Below the pieces are notes generated by a model. The model saw only the letters and a program-made list of their open reading frames with translations. It was not told the origin of the DNA and did no database searches. Shown piece after piece: positions 36,021 through 43,037 of a stretch of 64,000 nt of DNA (its first letter is position 1; each line of letters begins with the position of its first letter). Source of the stretch: Rickettsiales bacterium (lineage in GTDB: Bacteria > Pseudomonadota > Alphaproteobacteria > Rickettsiales > UBA998); contig JAMWZD010000003.1 of assembly GCA_024304995.1 (NCBI GenBank), positions 429,988 through 493,987 of the forward strand, written 5' to 3'. Both the position numbers and the translations under genes were made by a program.

Positions 36021-37376
36021 TTAATATTTATGCGCACCATGCGCACCGATGCTCATAATATATTGCAGCATCAGCTGATTGTCGTCCTGATTGTCAGCCA
36101 ATTCTTCAAAATTATATTGCAGTCGCAGGCGGCTAAATTCACTGTTTGTCCAGTCCAGCATGGCGGTATAGCTGCGCGGGTCATGCCCTTCTGCATCCAA
36201 TGCGCTTCCCTGCAACGCAACAGGAATGTCTGGTGCATAGAGCTGACTGTAACGTGCGCCAACGCGCCACTGAGGAGCAAATTTATAGATGCCCTGAGCA
36301 TACCAGCCGCTGCTTGAATCATCATAATTCACATCACCTGTGCCTGCATCGGAATCATTATAGATCCCGTTTTCTTCACGCCAGAAATATTCACCCTGTA
36401 AAATCACCTCCTGCAGCCGAGCATTGCCTGTGGGCGCAAATGTGTAGCGTGCATCTGCAATGTAAAGCTGCGTATCGCCCAGATATGACAGGCTATCTTC
36501 ATTAGTGATGCGCCCTGCCCCTTCTGATTCGCCAGAAAGCGTTGAAAGCCCTACACGCCAGCTTTGATTCAGCCCAATATCACCGCCAATGCGGGCATAG
36601 GCTGACCATGCGCCAAAGCCGTTACCATCATTTTCACCGAATGGAGAATCATCACCTCGGAACACGCCGCCGCCAATTTCAGAAAAGATGGGTGTCGGCA
36701 GCACATAGGATATTTCAGCCCCATCATCATTATAAGCGCCGTTCAGGAAGGCGCGATATGGCAATGGGCGGTCTGCAAAATCATCCACATGGGTGTGATG
36801 TTCATTTAAATATCCCAGTGTCCAGAAAGCACGACCTGCTTTAATTGACATGCCATTTGGCAGCCCCAAACCTGGCTGCGTGCGAATGAAGGCTTCTTCC
36901 AGTTCAATTTCAGTGTCTTCTTCATGCTGCGCAATGGCAAGTGTGGTGCTGCCGAAAAATTTATCATCAATGTTTGCGGAAAAGTTTAATTCCGTGTGAT
37001 CCACTGCAAACCCTTCCTTCGGGCGTTCTCCTTCATGTCCAACTGCAAATCCTGCAATATCACCTTCATCTGAAGAATATTGATTATATTGCCCGTTTAA
37101 CACCACTCCAATAGACGGGTTAAAGCTGTTGTCATATATGCCGCGTCTTGCTGTTGCTGGTGTGTTTGGTGCGGGAATTGTGGGCTGCGCTACTGTTTTT
37201 TGCTGCACCTGCTCCACATTTTCCAGCTTGGCTTCCAGTTCAGCAATGCGCCCTTCATAAGTTTGTTTTAAATTATTGATCTCCGCACGTAATGCTTCAA
37301 TATCAGCATCTGCTGCAAATGCAGGTGCGCCAAACAGCGCAATAGCAGCAGCAGACATACATAAAGTCTGTCTCAT
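36021..37376 (-). CDS. Outer-membrane porin-like protein of the zinc cluster
   Basis: A 451-residue protein with a signal peptide ending PAFAADAD. A short coiled coil follows (IEALRAEINNLKQTYEGRIAELEAKLENVEQ, residues ~25-58), then a Pro/Thr linker. The rest has the alternating aromatic pattern of a beta barrel, ending in a strand LMLQYIMSIGAHGAHKY. AFWTLGYLNEHHTHVDDFADRPLPYRAF in the barrel is His/Asp-rich. Its operon place ahead of znuA suggests it lets zinc across the outer membrane, which is inference. The last residue is Tyr, not the usual Phe. Confidence 0.7.
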   Translation of the reverse strand: MRQTLCMSAAAIALFGAPAFAADADIEALRAEINNLKQTYEGRIAELEAKLENVEQVQQKTVAQPTIPAPNTPATARRGIYDNSFNPSIGVVLNGQYNQYSSDEGDIAGFAVGHEGERPKEGFAVDHTELNFSANIDDKFFGSTTLAIAQHEEDTEIELEEAFIRTQPGLGLPNGMSIKAGRAFWTLGYLNEHHTHVDDFADRPLPYRAFLNGAYNDDGAEISYVLPTPIFSEIGGGVFRGDDSPFGENDGNGFGAWSAYARIGGDIGLNQSWRVGLSTLSGESEGAGRITNEDSLSYLGDTQLYIADARYTFAPTGNARLQEVILQGEYFWREENGIYNDSDAGTGDVNYDDSSSGWYAQGIYKFAPQWRVGARYSQLYAPDIPVALQGSALDAEGHDPRSYTAMLDWTNSEFSRLRLQYNFEELADNQDDNQLMLQYIMSIGAHGAHKY

Positions 37377-37383
37377 AATATAT

Positions 37384-37429
37384 CTCTTAAATTTTTAAAA
37401 TGTTGTTTTTATTGTTTTTAAGAGAATAA
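37384..37429. repeat. Inverted repeat between two zinc-cluster genes
   Basis: CTCTTAAA on the left and TTTAAGAG on the right (about 8 bases each, AT-rich loop of about 28 bases) flank the gap between the small His-containing gene and the porin-like gene. The stem covers the stop codon of the first gene. It may shape processing or reading of the shared mRNA. No T-run fits a terminator for minus-strand transcription. Confidence 0.3.
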
Positions 37430-37705
37430 TGGTGGTGCGCGGGTGCGTGAAAATGTTTTATATCCACTCAGTACCAACTCAATTTCAGCAAATTGCAGAG
37501 TGATGTACTTGTTTTGAAATAATTCGGTGAAATATGCTGAAGCACTGTCCAGAATATCGGATTGCTGCTCCTGATACACGTAAAACTGACAGGTGACAGC
37601 GCCATGTTCATGAGGTTCAAATGCATATTGTGCTGCATGATTGAGGGAATAAGTCTGAAACCCTGCAATTATCAAGAAAACAAACAGAATAAAAAATTTA
37701 TTCAT
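37418..37705 (-). CDS. Small secreted protein of the zinc cluster, DUF2607-like
   Basis: A 95-residue protein with a signal-like start (MNKFFILFVFLIIAGFQTYS). The mature part has HAAQYAFEPHEHGAVTCQFYVY and ends in FSRTRAPPLFS; a H-rich loop with a single Cys and a C-terminal RAPP are reminiscent of DUF2607/DUF2946-type proteins found in Zur-regulated operons. The His cluster may bind metal. It is the first gene of the operon with the porin-like gene, znuA and znuB. The family assignment is tentative. Confidence 0.55.
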   Translation of the reverse strand: MNKFFILFVFLIIAGFQTYSLNHAAQYAFEPHEHGAVTCQFYVYQEQQSDILDSASAYFTELFQNKYITLQFAEIELVLSGYKTFSRTRAPPLFS

Positions 37706-37970
37706 GCTCAGAACTCACCATACATCATATCACATGCTAAAAAGAGCAATGCTGATTTTCTATCATAAATATCTGAATTCATTTGCTGTTTCGTATCATG
37801 CAAAATCATATTTGTATATGGTTTTATACGCGTTCAGCTTACATCCTTAGAATACTCCTCAGTTAAACATATAAAATATATACAACTTTTATACGGCTTA
37901 GCGGCATTTTATTCACGGATAAATAACGGTTGAACGTTTATATTAAAGACTTGTTTATTATAATATATGA
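37706..37970. other. Divergent AT-rich intergenic region
   Basis: A 265-base AT-rich gap between the divergent zinc cluster and the peroxiredoxin-like/oxygenase gene, expected to hold both promoters. A TATAAT sits close to the right-hand gene at 37961-37966, too near the start (37977) to be its -10 for a normal leader. I looked for a Zur-type palindrome (ATGTTATA with TATAACAT) and saw none. Confidence 0.4.
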
Positions 37971-37976
37971 GTGCAA

Positions 37977-39164
37977 ATGGCTAGACGACAATTTCTGGTA
38001 GGTGACCCTGTTCCAGACTTTCACTGTGCGGCAACCGTTAATCCGAATTTTTCATTCGGTTCTGTGGCTGGTCGCTATATTGTTTTATGTTTTTATGGCT
38101 CTGCAAGCATTGAAAAAAACGCAAAGGCTATTGAATTTCTCACGACTAAAATGCGGCATCATTTCAATGATGAGAAAATATCGCTGTTTGGCATATGCAT
38201 TGACAAGTCCGATCAGGAGCGAGCACGCGTAAAAGATATCTATCCTGGCATTCGTTACTTCTGGGATTTTGATCACAAAATCAGCCAGCTTTATGGCGCA
38301 ATGGATGAGCATAGTGTAAGTGATACGGGTGTCATAAGCTATACCCCGTTTACGCTTGTAGTTGACCCAAGTTTGCGAGTTGTTGGCAATATTCCTTTAT
38401 CTGATCTGGAAAAACATAATCAAACATTCGAAACCCTCATAAACACCCTTCCCCCAGCAGATGAACATGCAGGTGTTACCATGAACGCACCCGTATTGAT
38501 AATCCCGCGAGTATTTGAGCCAGATTTCTGCAAACAATTAATCTCCTTGTATGAAGCGGGCGGAGCTAAAGAATCTGGCAGCATGATTGAGAAAGACGGT
38601 AAAACCGTTGGAAAAATTGACTATAATTTCAAACGCAGAATGGATTGCGATATTACTGACCCACAAATTCAGGAAGGGCTGAGAGCGCGCGTCAAACGGC
38701 GCATTGTACCAGAAATTCAGAAAGCCTTTCAGTTTAATGTCAGCAGAATTGAACGTTATATTGTTGCGTGTTATGATAGCGAACATCAGGGTTTTTTCCG
38801 CGCCCATCGTGACAACACAACGAAAGGAACAGCGCATCGTCGTTTTGCCTGCACTATTAATCTGAATGCAGAGGATTATGATGGTGGCAATCTGCGTTTT
38901 CCTGAATTTGGCAACAGAACCTATCGAGCGCCCACTGGCGGTGCAGTTGTTTTTTCATGTTCGATGCTGCATGAAGCAACACCAGTGACAAGAGGAAAAC
39001 GTTACGCCACATTACCATTTTTATATGATGAAACGGCTGCAAAAATACGTGCAGATAACCTTGAGTTTTTAACAGGCGAAGTGCTGAACCTGAATGCAGG
39101 ACAAATTGCACCAGCAGGGCAACCAACTCAGATAGATGGCGTAAAAACCTTATCCAGCCTTTGA
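37977..39164 (+). CDS. Peroxiredoxin-like domain fused to 2OG-Fe(II) oxygenase
   Basis: A 395-residue protein from the ATG at 37977 (MARRQFLVGDPVPDF). Residues ~5-155 follow a thioredoxin/AhpC-TSA pattern (GDPVPDF...RYIVLCFYGSASIEKN...SLFGICIDKSDQERARVKD...TPFTLVVDPSLRVVG). The peroxidatic motif T-x-x-C is missing after CFY. Residues ~170-355 form a prolyl-4-hydroxylase-like domain with Fe ligands H277 and D279 (HRD) and H332 (MLHEATPV), and R342 for 2-oxoglutarate. Substrate is unknown. Its 3' end overlaps the convergent GNAT gene by 37 bases. Confidence 0.85.
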   Translation: MARRQFLVGDPVPDFHCAATVNPNFSFGSVAGRYIVLCFYGSASIEKNAKAIEFLTTKMRHHFNDEKISLFGICIDKSDQERARVKDIYPGIRYFWDFDHKISQLYGAMDEHSVSDTGVISYTPFTLVVDPSLRVVGNIPLSDLEKHNQTFETLINTLPPADEHAGVTMNAPVLIIPRVFEPDFCKQLISLYEAGGAKESGSMIEKDGKTVGKIDYNFKRRMDCDITDPQIQEGLRARVKRRIVPEIQKAFQFNVSRIERYIVACYDSEHQGFFRAHRDNTTKGTAHRRFACTINLNAEDYDGGNLRFPEFGNRTYRAPTGGAVVFSCSMLHEATPVTRGKRYATLPFLYDETAAKIRADNLEFLTGEVLNLNAGQIAPAGQPTQIDGVKTLSSL

Positions 39165-39580
39165 TGCGCCATGCCAATTTCTGTAAATGAATCACCGTTC
39201 TGGCTATATCCTAGTTTTTCATAAAACCCTATTGCATCCGCACGTGCGTGCATCATGAAATGTGATATGCCACGTGATACAAAATGCTCTTCAAGCGCAT
39301 GAATTAACAGCCTGCCGACCCCTTTTGCACGCATTGTGTCTGCAACGACCATTTGGCGAATTTTAACATAACCGTCCTGCAACTGCGCTGTCACGCAACC
39401 AATAATTTCTGTTCCTGCAAGCGCAACAAAATGAGTTCCCAGCGCGTCCAGTGTCATTTCGGCATCCGTAAATTGCAACCCAAGCGGCGCTCGCAAATGA
39501 TTATAGCGCAGTTTCAAAGCTGCTTTATATGTTGCCGAACCATAATCCGTAGTTACCACATCAACTTTATGTTCAGTCAT
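39128..39580 (-). CDS. GNAT family N-acetyltransferase
   Basis: The ATG at 39580 (MTEHKVDVVTTDYGSATYK) gives 150 residues and overlaps the end of kdpE by 8 bases; longer in-frame starts run deep into kdpE and are rejected. The acetyl-CoA site is visible as MRAKGVGRLLIHALEE (R-x-x-G-x-G), with IRQMVVAD before it and ADAIGFYEKLGYSQNGDSFTEIGMAHQRL after it, a layout typical of ElaA/YjdJ-like GNATs. The acceptor is unknown. Coupled to kdpE-kdpD. Confidence 0.85.
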   Translation of the reverse strand: MTEHKVDVVTTDYGSATYKAALKLRYNHLRAPLGLQFTDAEMTLDALGTHFVALAGTEIIGCVTAQLQDGYVKIRQMVVADTMRAKGVGRLLIHALEEHFVSRGISHFMMHARADAIGFYEKLGYSQNGDSFTEIGMAHQRLDKVFTPSI

Positions 39581-40274
39581 ATTCAACATGTTCCAGACGG
39601 TAGCCAATACCTGGTTCATTGTGGATATATTGATCGCGCATTCTGTCCTGCTCAATTTTCTGGCGCAGCTGGCGAATATAAATTCGTAAATACTGATTAT
39701 CCTCGCCGTATGCATTGCCCCATAATTCTTTAATCAATTGTTTGTGCGTCACCACTTTTCCTGCATGACGTACTAGAATGCCCAGCAGCTGATATTCCTT
39801 AGGAGTCAGGCTGATGCGTTCTGAACGCAAACTGACTTTGTGAGAGAGCAGATCCACTTCAAGCTCACCCACCTGAAACAGTGTTTCATCCTGATGCATC
39901 AGGATGCGGTCACGCAACTGCGCCCGAACGCGCGCAATCAGCTCTGCCATGCCAAATGGTTTGGTGACATAATCATTCGCGCCCAGTTCAAATGCCTGCA
40001 CTTTTTCCTGCTCTTCTTTTCGCACGGAAAGCACGATTACAGGCACTTTGCTCCATTCGCGCACAGATTTCAGCACATCAAACCCAGACATATCAGGCAA
40101 GCCAAGATCTAATATGATAAGGTCTGGTTTTTGTGTGGTGGCTTCACGAAGCCCTTCTTTGCCATTTGTTGCTTCGAGCATCTGATAATCATGGCTTTTC
40201 AAACCGATTTTGAGAAACCGCCGAATTTCTGTCTCGTCATCCACTACAAGAATTTTGCTGGCAATTGCGTTCAT
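39573..40274 (-). CDS. kdpE: OmpR-family response regulator, KdpE-like
   Basis: A 233-residue regulator. The receiver domain has ILVVDDETEIRRF with the acidic pair (D12, D13) and the phosphorylation site D56 in LIILDLGLPDMSGF, with VIVLSVRKEEQEKVQAFELGANDYVTKPFG, a strong KdpE pattern. The C-terminal winged helix has SLTPKEYQLLGILVRHAGKVVTHKQLIKELWGNAYGEDNQYLRIYIRQLRQKIE. It overlaps kdpD by 4 bases. No kdpFABC potassium-pump genes are in the window. Confidence 0.92.
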   Translation of the reverse strand: MNAIASKILVVDDETEIRRFLKIGLKSHDYQMLEATNGKEGLREATTQKPDLIILDLGLPDMSGFDVLKSVREWSKVPVIVLSVRKEEQEKVQAFELGANDYVTKPFGMAELIARVRAQLRDRILMHQDETLFQVGELEVDLLSHKVSLRSERISLTPKEYQLLGILVRHAGKVVTHKQLIKELWGNAYGEDNQYLRIYIRQLRQKIEQDRMRDQYIHNEPGIGYRLEHVEYD

Positions 40275-41470
40275 ACTGCCTCTTTAAACATAGCTATATG
40301 GGAAGATTTGATATGTGCCAGAGGCAACTTAATGCTGACACATGTGCCTTTCTGATTTTCCTGTTCACATAGTCGTATTGTGCCATCATGCGCTTCTATG
40401 ATGCGTCGCGCAATCCATAAACCAAGCCCCGTTCCCGTGTTCTTGTGGTCTGCCTTGCTGGCACGGTAAAATTTATCAAACACTTTTTCCATTTCTTCGG
40501 ATGGCACGCCTGTGCCTTCATCCTGAATGTTGATTGCGAGTTGCCCGCGCTTTTCCAGTGGTGATGCAGTAATAGTGATAACCGATCCTTCTTTGCTGAA
40601 CTTCACTGCATTATCCAGTAAATTCCCCAGCGCAATATCCATAAGCCGTTCATCTCCTGTAAAAGCGAGAGTTCCCCCTTCCTGCCTCACTTTGATATGA
40701 TGCCCTTTCAGAACGGCAGACATTCGTTTCAGTGTCAGGTCAAGCACATCATCCACCGCCAGTGTTTCGCGCTTTATCATGTGGTGCTTTTCTTCCAGCT
40801 TCGCCACTTCAAGAATATTGTTAAGATAACCATGTAACTTGTTGGCTTCACTAAGTACGCTGGATATCAGCTTGTCACGGTCTTCTTCACTCAAATCATC
40901 TTCACAGAGTTTATAGGATGAGACAGCACCAATAATAGATGCAAGCGGTGTTTTCAAATCATGCGACACGGAAGCAAGAATGGCATTACGAAGCGTTTCT
41001 GCTTCCCGCCTGATAATTTCTTCTTCCTTTTCATTTTTGTAACGCTCTTTTTCTTCAATGGTTCTCATTAGTTCACGTTCACGCCGTTTCAGCTCAATCG
41101 CATAGCTTCGCGCCATGCCCGCAATCCAGCTGGTAAGCAATGCAGCAATAATGAATACAGAAAATTTGATTACATTATCAATACTGTTTGTCGTTCCAAA
41201 AAAAGGCGGCACCATCAGCCAGTCATACAGAAAAGAACATCCCGTTGCAGTGACAATCGCAGGGCCTTTTCCAAGCAACATTGCAGACATCAGCACCGAA
41301 ATTATCAGAAACCCACTGATATTAGAGAATTTCTCTACAGTCATTTGCTCAAGACCATAAACAATCGCAGATGCAACACCCGCAAATATCAAAGCAGCTA
41401 TATAATCCTTCCAGGTGACGCTATCACTGATAAATTTCTGCCTCAAAAATTTTTTCATCTGCTTTTGCAC
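40271..41470 (-). CDS. kdpD: KdpD-like sensor histidine kinase lacking the N-terminal half
   Basis: A 399-residue kinase with four helices near residues 25-45, 50-68, 70-90 and 100-120 (DUF4118-type KdpD membrane region with GLEQMTVEKFSNISGFLIISVLMSAMLLGKGPAIVTA and LYDWLMVPPFF). A linker helix follows, then HisKA with H170 in SVSHDLKTPLASI, and the ATPase domain with N in LGNLLDNAVKFS, DEGTGVP, and GTGLGLWIARRIIEAH. Full KdpD has a large N-terminal KdpD/Usp sensor part that is absent. It presumably phosphorylates the coupled KdpE. Confidence 0.88.
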   Translation of the reverse strand: MQKQMKKFLRQKFISDSVTWKDYIAALIFAGVASAIVYGLEQMTVEKFSNISGFLIISVLMSAMLLGKGPAIVTATGCSFLYDWLMVPPFFGTTNSIDNVIKFSVFIIAALLTSWIAGMARSYAIELKRRERELMRTIEEKERYKNEKEEEIIRREAETLRNAILASVSHDLKTPLASIIGAVSSYKLCEDDLSEEDRDKLISSVLSEANKLHGYLNNILEVAKLEEKHHMIKRETLAVDDVLDLTLKRMSAVLKGHHIKVRQEGGTLAFTGDERLMDIALGNLLDNAVKFSKEGSVITITASPLEKRGQLAINIQDEGTGVPSEEMEKVFDKFYRASKADHKNTGTGLGLWIARRIIEAHDGTIRLCEQENQKGTCVSIKLPLAHIKSSHIAMFKEAV

Positions 41471-42001
41471 GCTCTCAGCAAGTTGTTTTACAATACAGTT
41501 TAGTTAATATTCCAATTCTGACAGATGCAGTCTAATACATCGCTCATACGTTTGAAACTTATTCTTCAAAACAAAGAAACTGCAAACGCAAATCAATGCA
41601 TATCTGCGATACATAAATGATAAACTCTCCGCAGTAGAAAAACGATACAGATTATCTGTTTTTGCTGTATAAATTATGTATATAAGAAGAGCATCAGTGC
41701 AACAGGGTATATTCTTGAAACACACCGCTTATGAATAAATGGTGGACATAGATGTAGCGACATCAAACCGTTTTTTCAGTATTTTGGAGGAATGGGAGAA
41801 GGCTCTGCAGGGTGCAGAAATTAAAGGGTTATTGCCTGATTTAGCATTATAATTCGACATTCTGTGGCAGGTGCGCAAAAGCCTTTTGTATTACAAATGC
41901 TATTTGCGGTGCGTAGTACATTTAATCGCCGCATGATACGCGCGAATGATCGTCTGACATAGTCTGCGCCCAAACGTAACTACATTATCTCATAAAATTA
42001 C
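41471..42001. other. Gap at the core/accessory junction
   Basis: About 530 bases before the first island gene with no convincing full gene. It includes the kdpD promoter region, a 37-codon frame at 41739-41852, and a frame reading KPFVLQMLFAVRSTFNRRMI without a start (ends near 41960), which look like decayed coding pieces. It probably marks the left edge of the island, but I found no tRNA and no attachment-site repeat. Confidence 0.4.
41739..41852 (+). CDS. Very small ORF or gene remnant
   Basis: A 37-residue frame (MVDIDVATSNRFFSILEEW, then KALQGAEIKGLLPDLAL). It has a protein-like helix-forming composition, but no clear ribosome binding site, and the following bases carry a second short frame. 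It may be the remains of an island gene. Confidence 0.25.
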   Translation: MVDIDVATSNRFFSILEEWEKALQGAEIKGLLPDLAL

Positions 42002-42036
42002 CAGCAGCAGGAGCACATGCTTTTGCTGCTGTTTTT
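42002..42036 (+). terminator. Terminator before the DUF736 gene
   Basis: CAGCAGCA (42002-42009) pairs perfectly with TGCTGCTG (42024-42031) around a 14-base loop and is followed by TTTTT. It separates the junction gap from the first island gene and would end transcription from the left or act as an attenuator for DUF736. Confidence 0.65.
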
Positions 42037-42110
42037 GTCTGTGCAGCGTCTGACAGCGTGCTGCGGGGATGTGTGTTGTGCTGTTATCAATCAACTGAAA
42101 GGAAAAAATC

Positions 42111-42440
42111 ATGAAGAGTATTGGATATATCAAGGCATATAAAAAGGAAACCGGTGAGCTGTATCGCGGGCGGATTGATACGCTGCCTTTTGCGGAAACA
42201 ATTGTGTTTCGCAAGGCACGTAACGTCAATTCTGACAAAGCGCCGGATTTTGACGTGTTTGTTGAGCGCGCTGCCGGTCAAACGGTGCATGTTGGGGCGG
42301 CGTGGAAGAAGAAAGGCAAGGAGCGTCAGTATCTCAGCATTCGCATTGATGACCTTTCTTTATCACAGGAGCTGAATTGTCTTGGCTTCAAGCAGGATAA
42401 TGTCGATGCGTATGATCTTGTGTGGAAGCGTCAGGGCTAG
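42111..42440 (+). CDS. DUF736 family protein
   Basis: A 109-residue protein typical of alphaproteobacterial plasmids and integrative elements. The pattern is SIGYIKAYKKETGELYRGRIDTLPFAETIVFRKARNVNSDKAPDFDVFVE, then TVHVGAAWKKKGKERQYLSIRIDDLSL; the SDKAPDF...GAAWKK...YLSI core is the family signature. Function is not established. A good AAGGAAA site precedes the ATG, and a strong terminator follows at 42476. Confidence 0.88.
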   Translation: MKSIGYIKAYKKETGELYRGRIDTLPFAETIVFRKARNVNSDKAPDFDVFVERAAGQTVHVGAAWKKKGKERQYLSIRIDDLSLSQELNCLGFKQDNVDAYDLVWKRQG

Positions 42441-42475
42441 TCGCTTACTGCTTCTCCTCATCATTGACTCTGAAA

Positions 42476-42506
42476 GCCGGTTTCTGTCATGGAGACCGGC
42501 TTTTTT
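42476..42506 (+). terminator. Terminator after DUF736
   Basis: GCCGGTTTC (42476-42484) pairs with GAGACCGGC (42492-42500) with one mismatch or G-U pair, and six T's follow. It ends the DUF736 transcript ahead of the mobilisation genes. Confidence 0.85.
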
Positions 42507-42590
42507 ATTCATCAATTATAGCGTCGGCGCAGCCGCCCACCATACGAGGCAGGCAACGCTACACTATGCTTAATCTCAAGGAAATCTATC
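42507..42590. other. Candidate origin-of-transfer region
   Basis: An 84-base gap just before mobC and the relaxase gene, the usual place for oriT in this type of element. It contains CGTCGGCGCAGCCGCC, with short GC-rich complements, and CATACGAGGCAGGCAACG. No long inverted repeat or known nic consensus is certain, so the call rests on position. Confidence 0.3.
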
Positions 42591-43034
42591 ATGTCACAAA
42601 AAAAACAGATTATCGGTCTGTCACCTGACTCGCCAAAACAGAAACCGCGCATTACCGCGCTGACAAAAGAGCTTGCATCAAAAATGGTCAGCTTTCGCGT
42701 CACCGAAGCAGAACATACTATATTGTATCATATGGCGGAAACTGCACGTATGACCGTCTCGAAGTTTATCATTCATAAATTGTTTGATGGTGATGCTCAG
42801 CCGCGCATTCGTAATGATAAGGTCATTATTGGTGACAGGAAAATCTTCGCTCGCATATTTTCGCTGCTTGGTGCATCGCGCATTGCCAGCAATCTCAATC
42901 AGATCGCCAAATCATTGAACCAAGGATTATTACATCTCTCACCAGAGATGGAAGCCAACTTGCGCGAAGCTTGTGATGCGATCATAGAAATCCGCGATCT
43001 TCTGCTGGAAGTGCTTGGGAAGCGTAAGAACTAA
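42591..43034 (+). CDS. MobC-like relaxosome accessory protein
   Basis: A 147-residue protein. The middle contains MVSFRVTEAEHTILYHMAETARMTVSKFIIHKLF, a ribbon-helix-helix-like segment as in MobC/TraJ-type DNA-binding proteins. SRIASNLNQIAKSLNQGLLHLSPEMEANLREACDAIIEIRDLLLEVLGK follows, with the NLNQIAKSLN pattern that marks mobilisation MobC proteins. It would bind oriT and help the relaxase encoded 3 bases downstream. Confidence 0.82.
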   Translation: MSQKKQIIGLSPDSPKQKPRITALTKELASKMVSFRVTEAEHTILYHMAETARMTVSKFIIHKLFDGDAQPRIRNDKVIIGDRKIFARIFSLLGASRIASNLNQIAKSLNQGLLHLSPEMEANLREACDAIIEIRDLLLEVLGKRKN

Positions 43035-43037
43035 CTT

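Noticed and set aside
37706..37970. Zur operator for the zinc cluster
   Set aside because: I looked for an ATGTTATA-type palindrome in the promoter gap and found none that is convincing.
41471..42110. Attachment site or tRNA at the left edge of the island
   Set aside because: No tRNA gene or direct repeat shared with the right part of the window was found; the island may extend past the window or have entered in another way.
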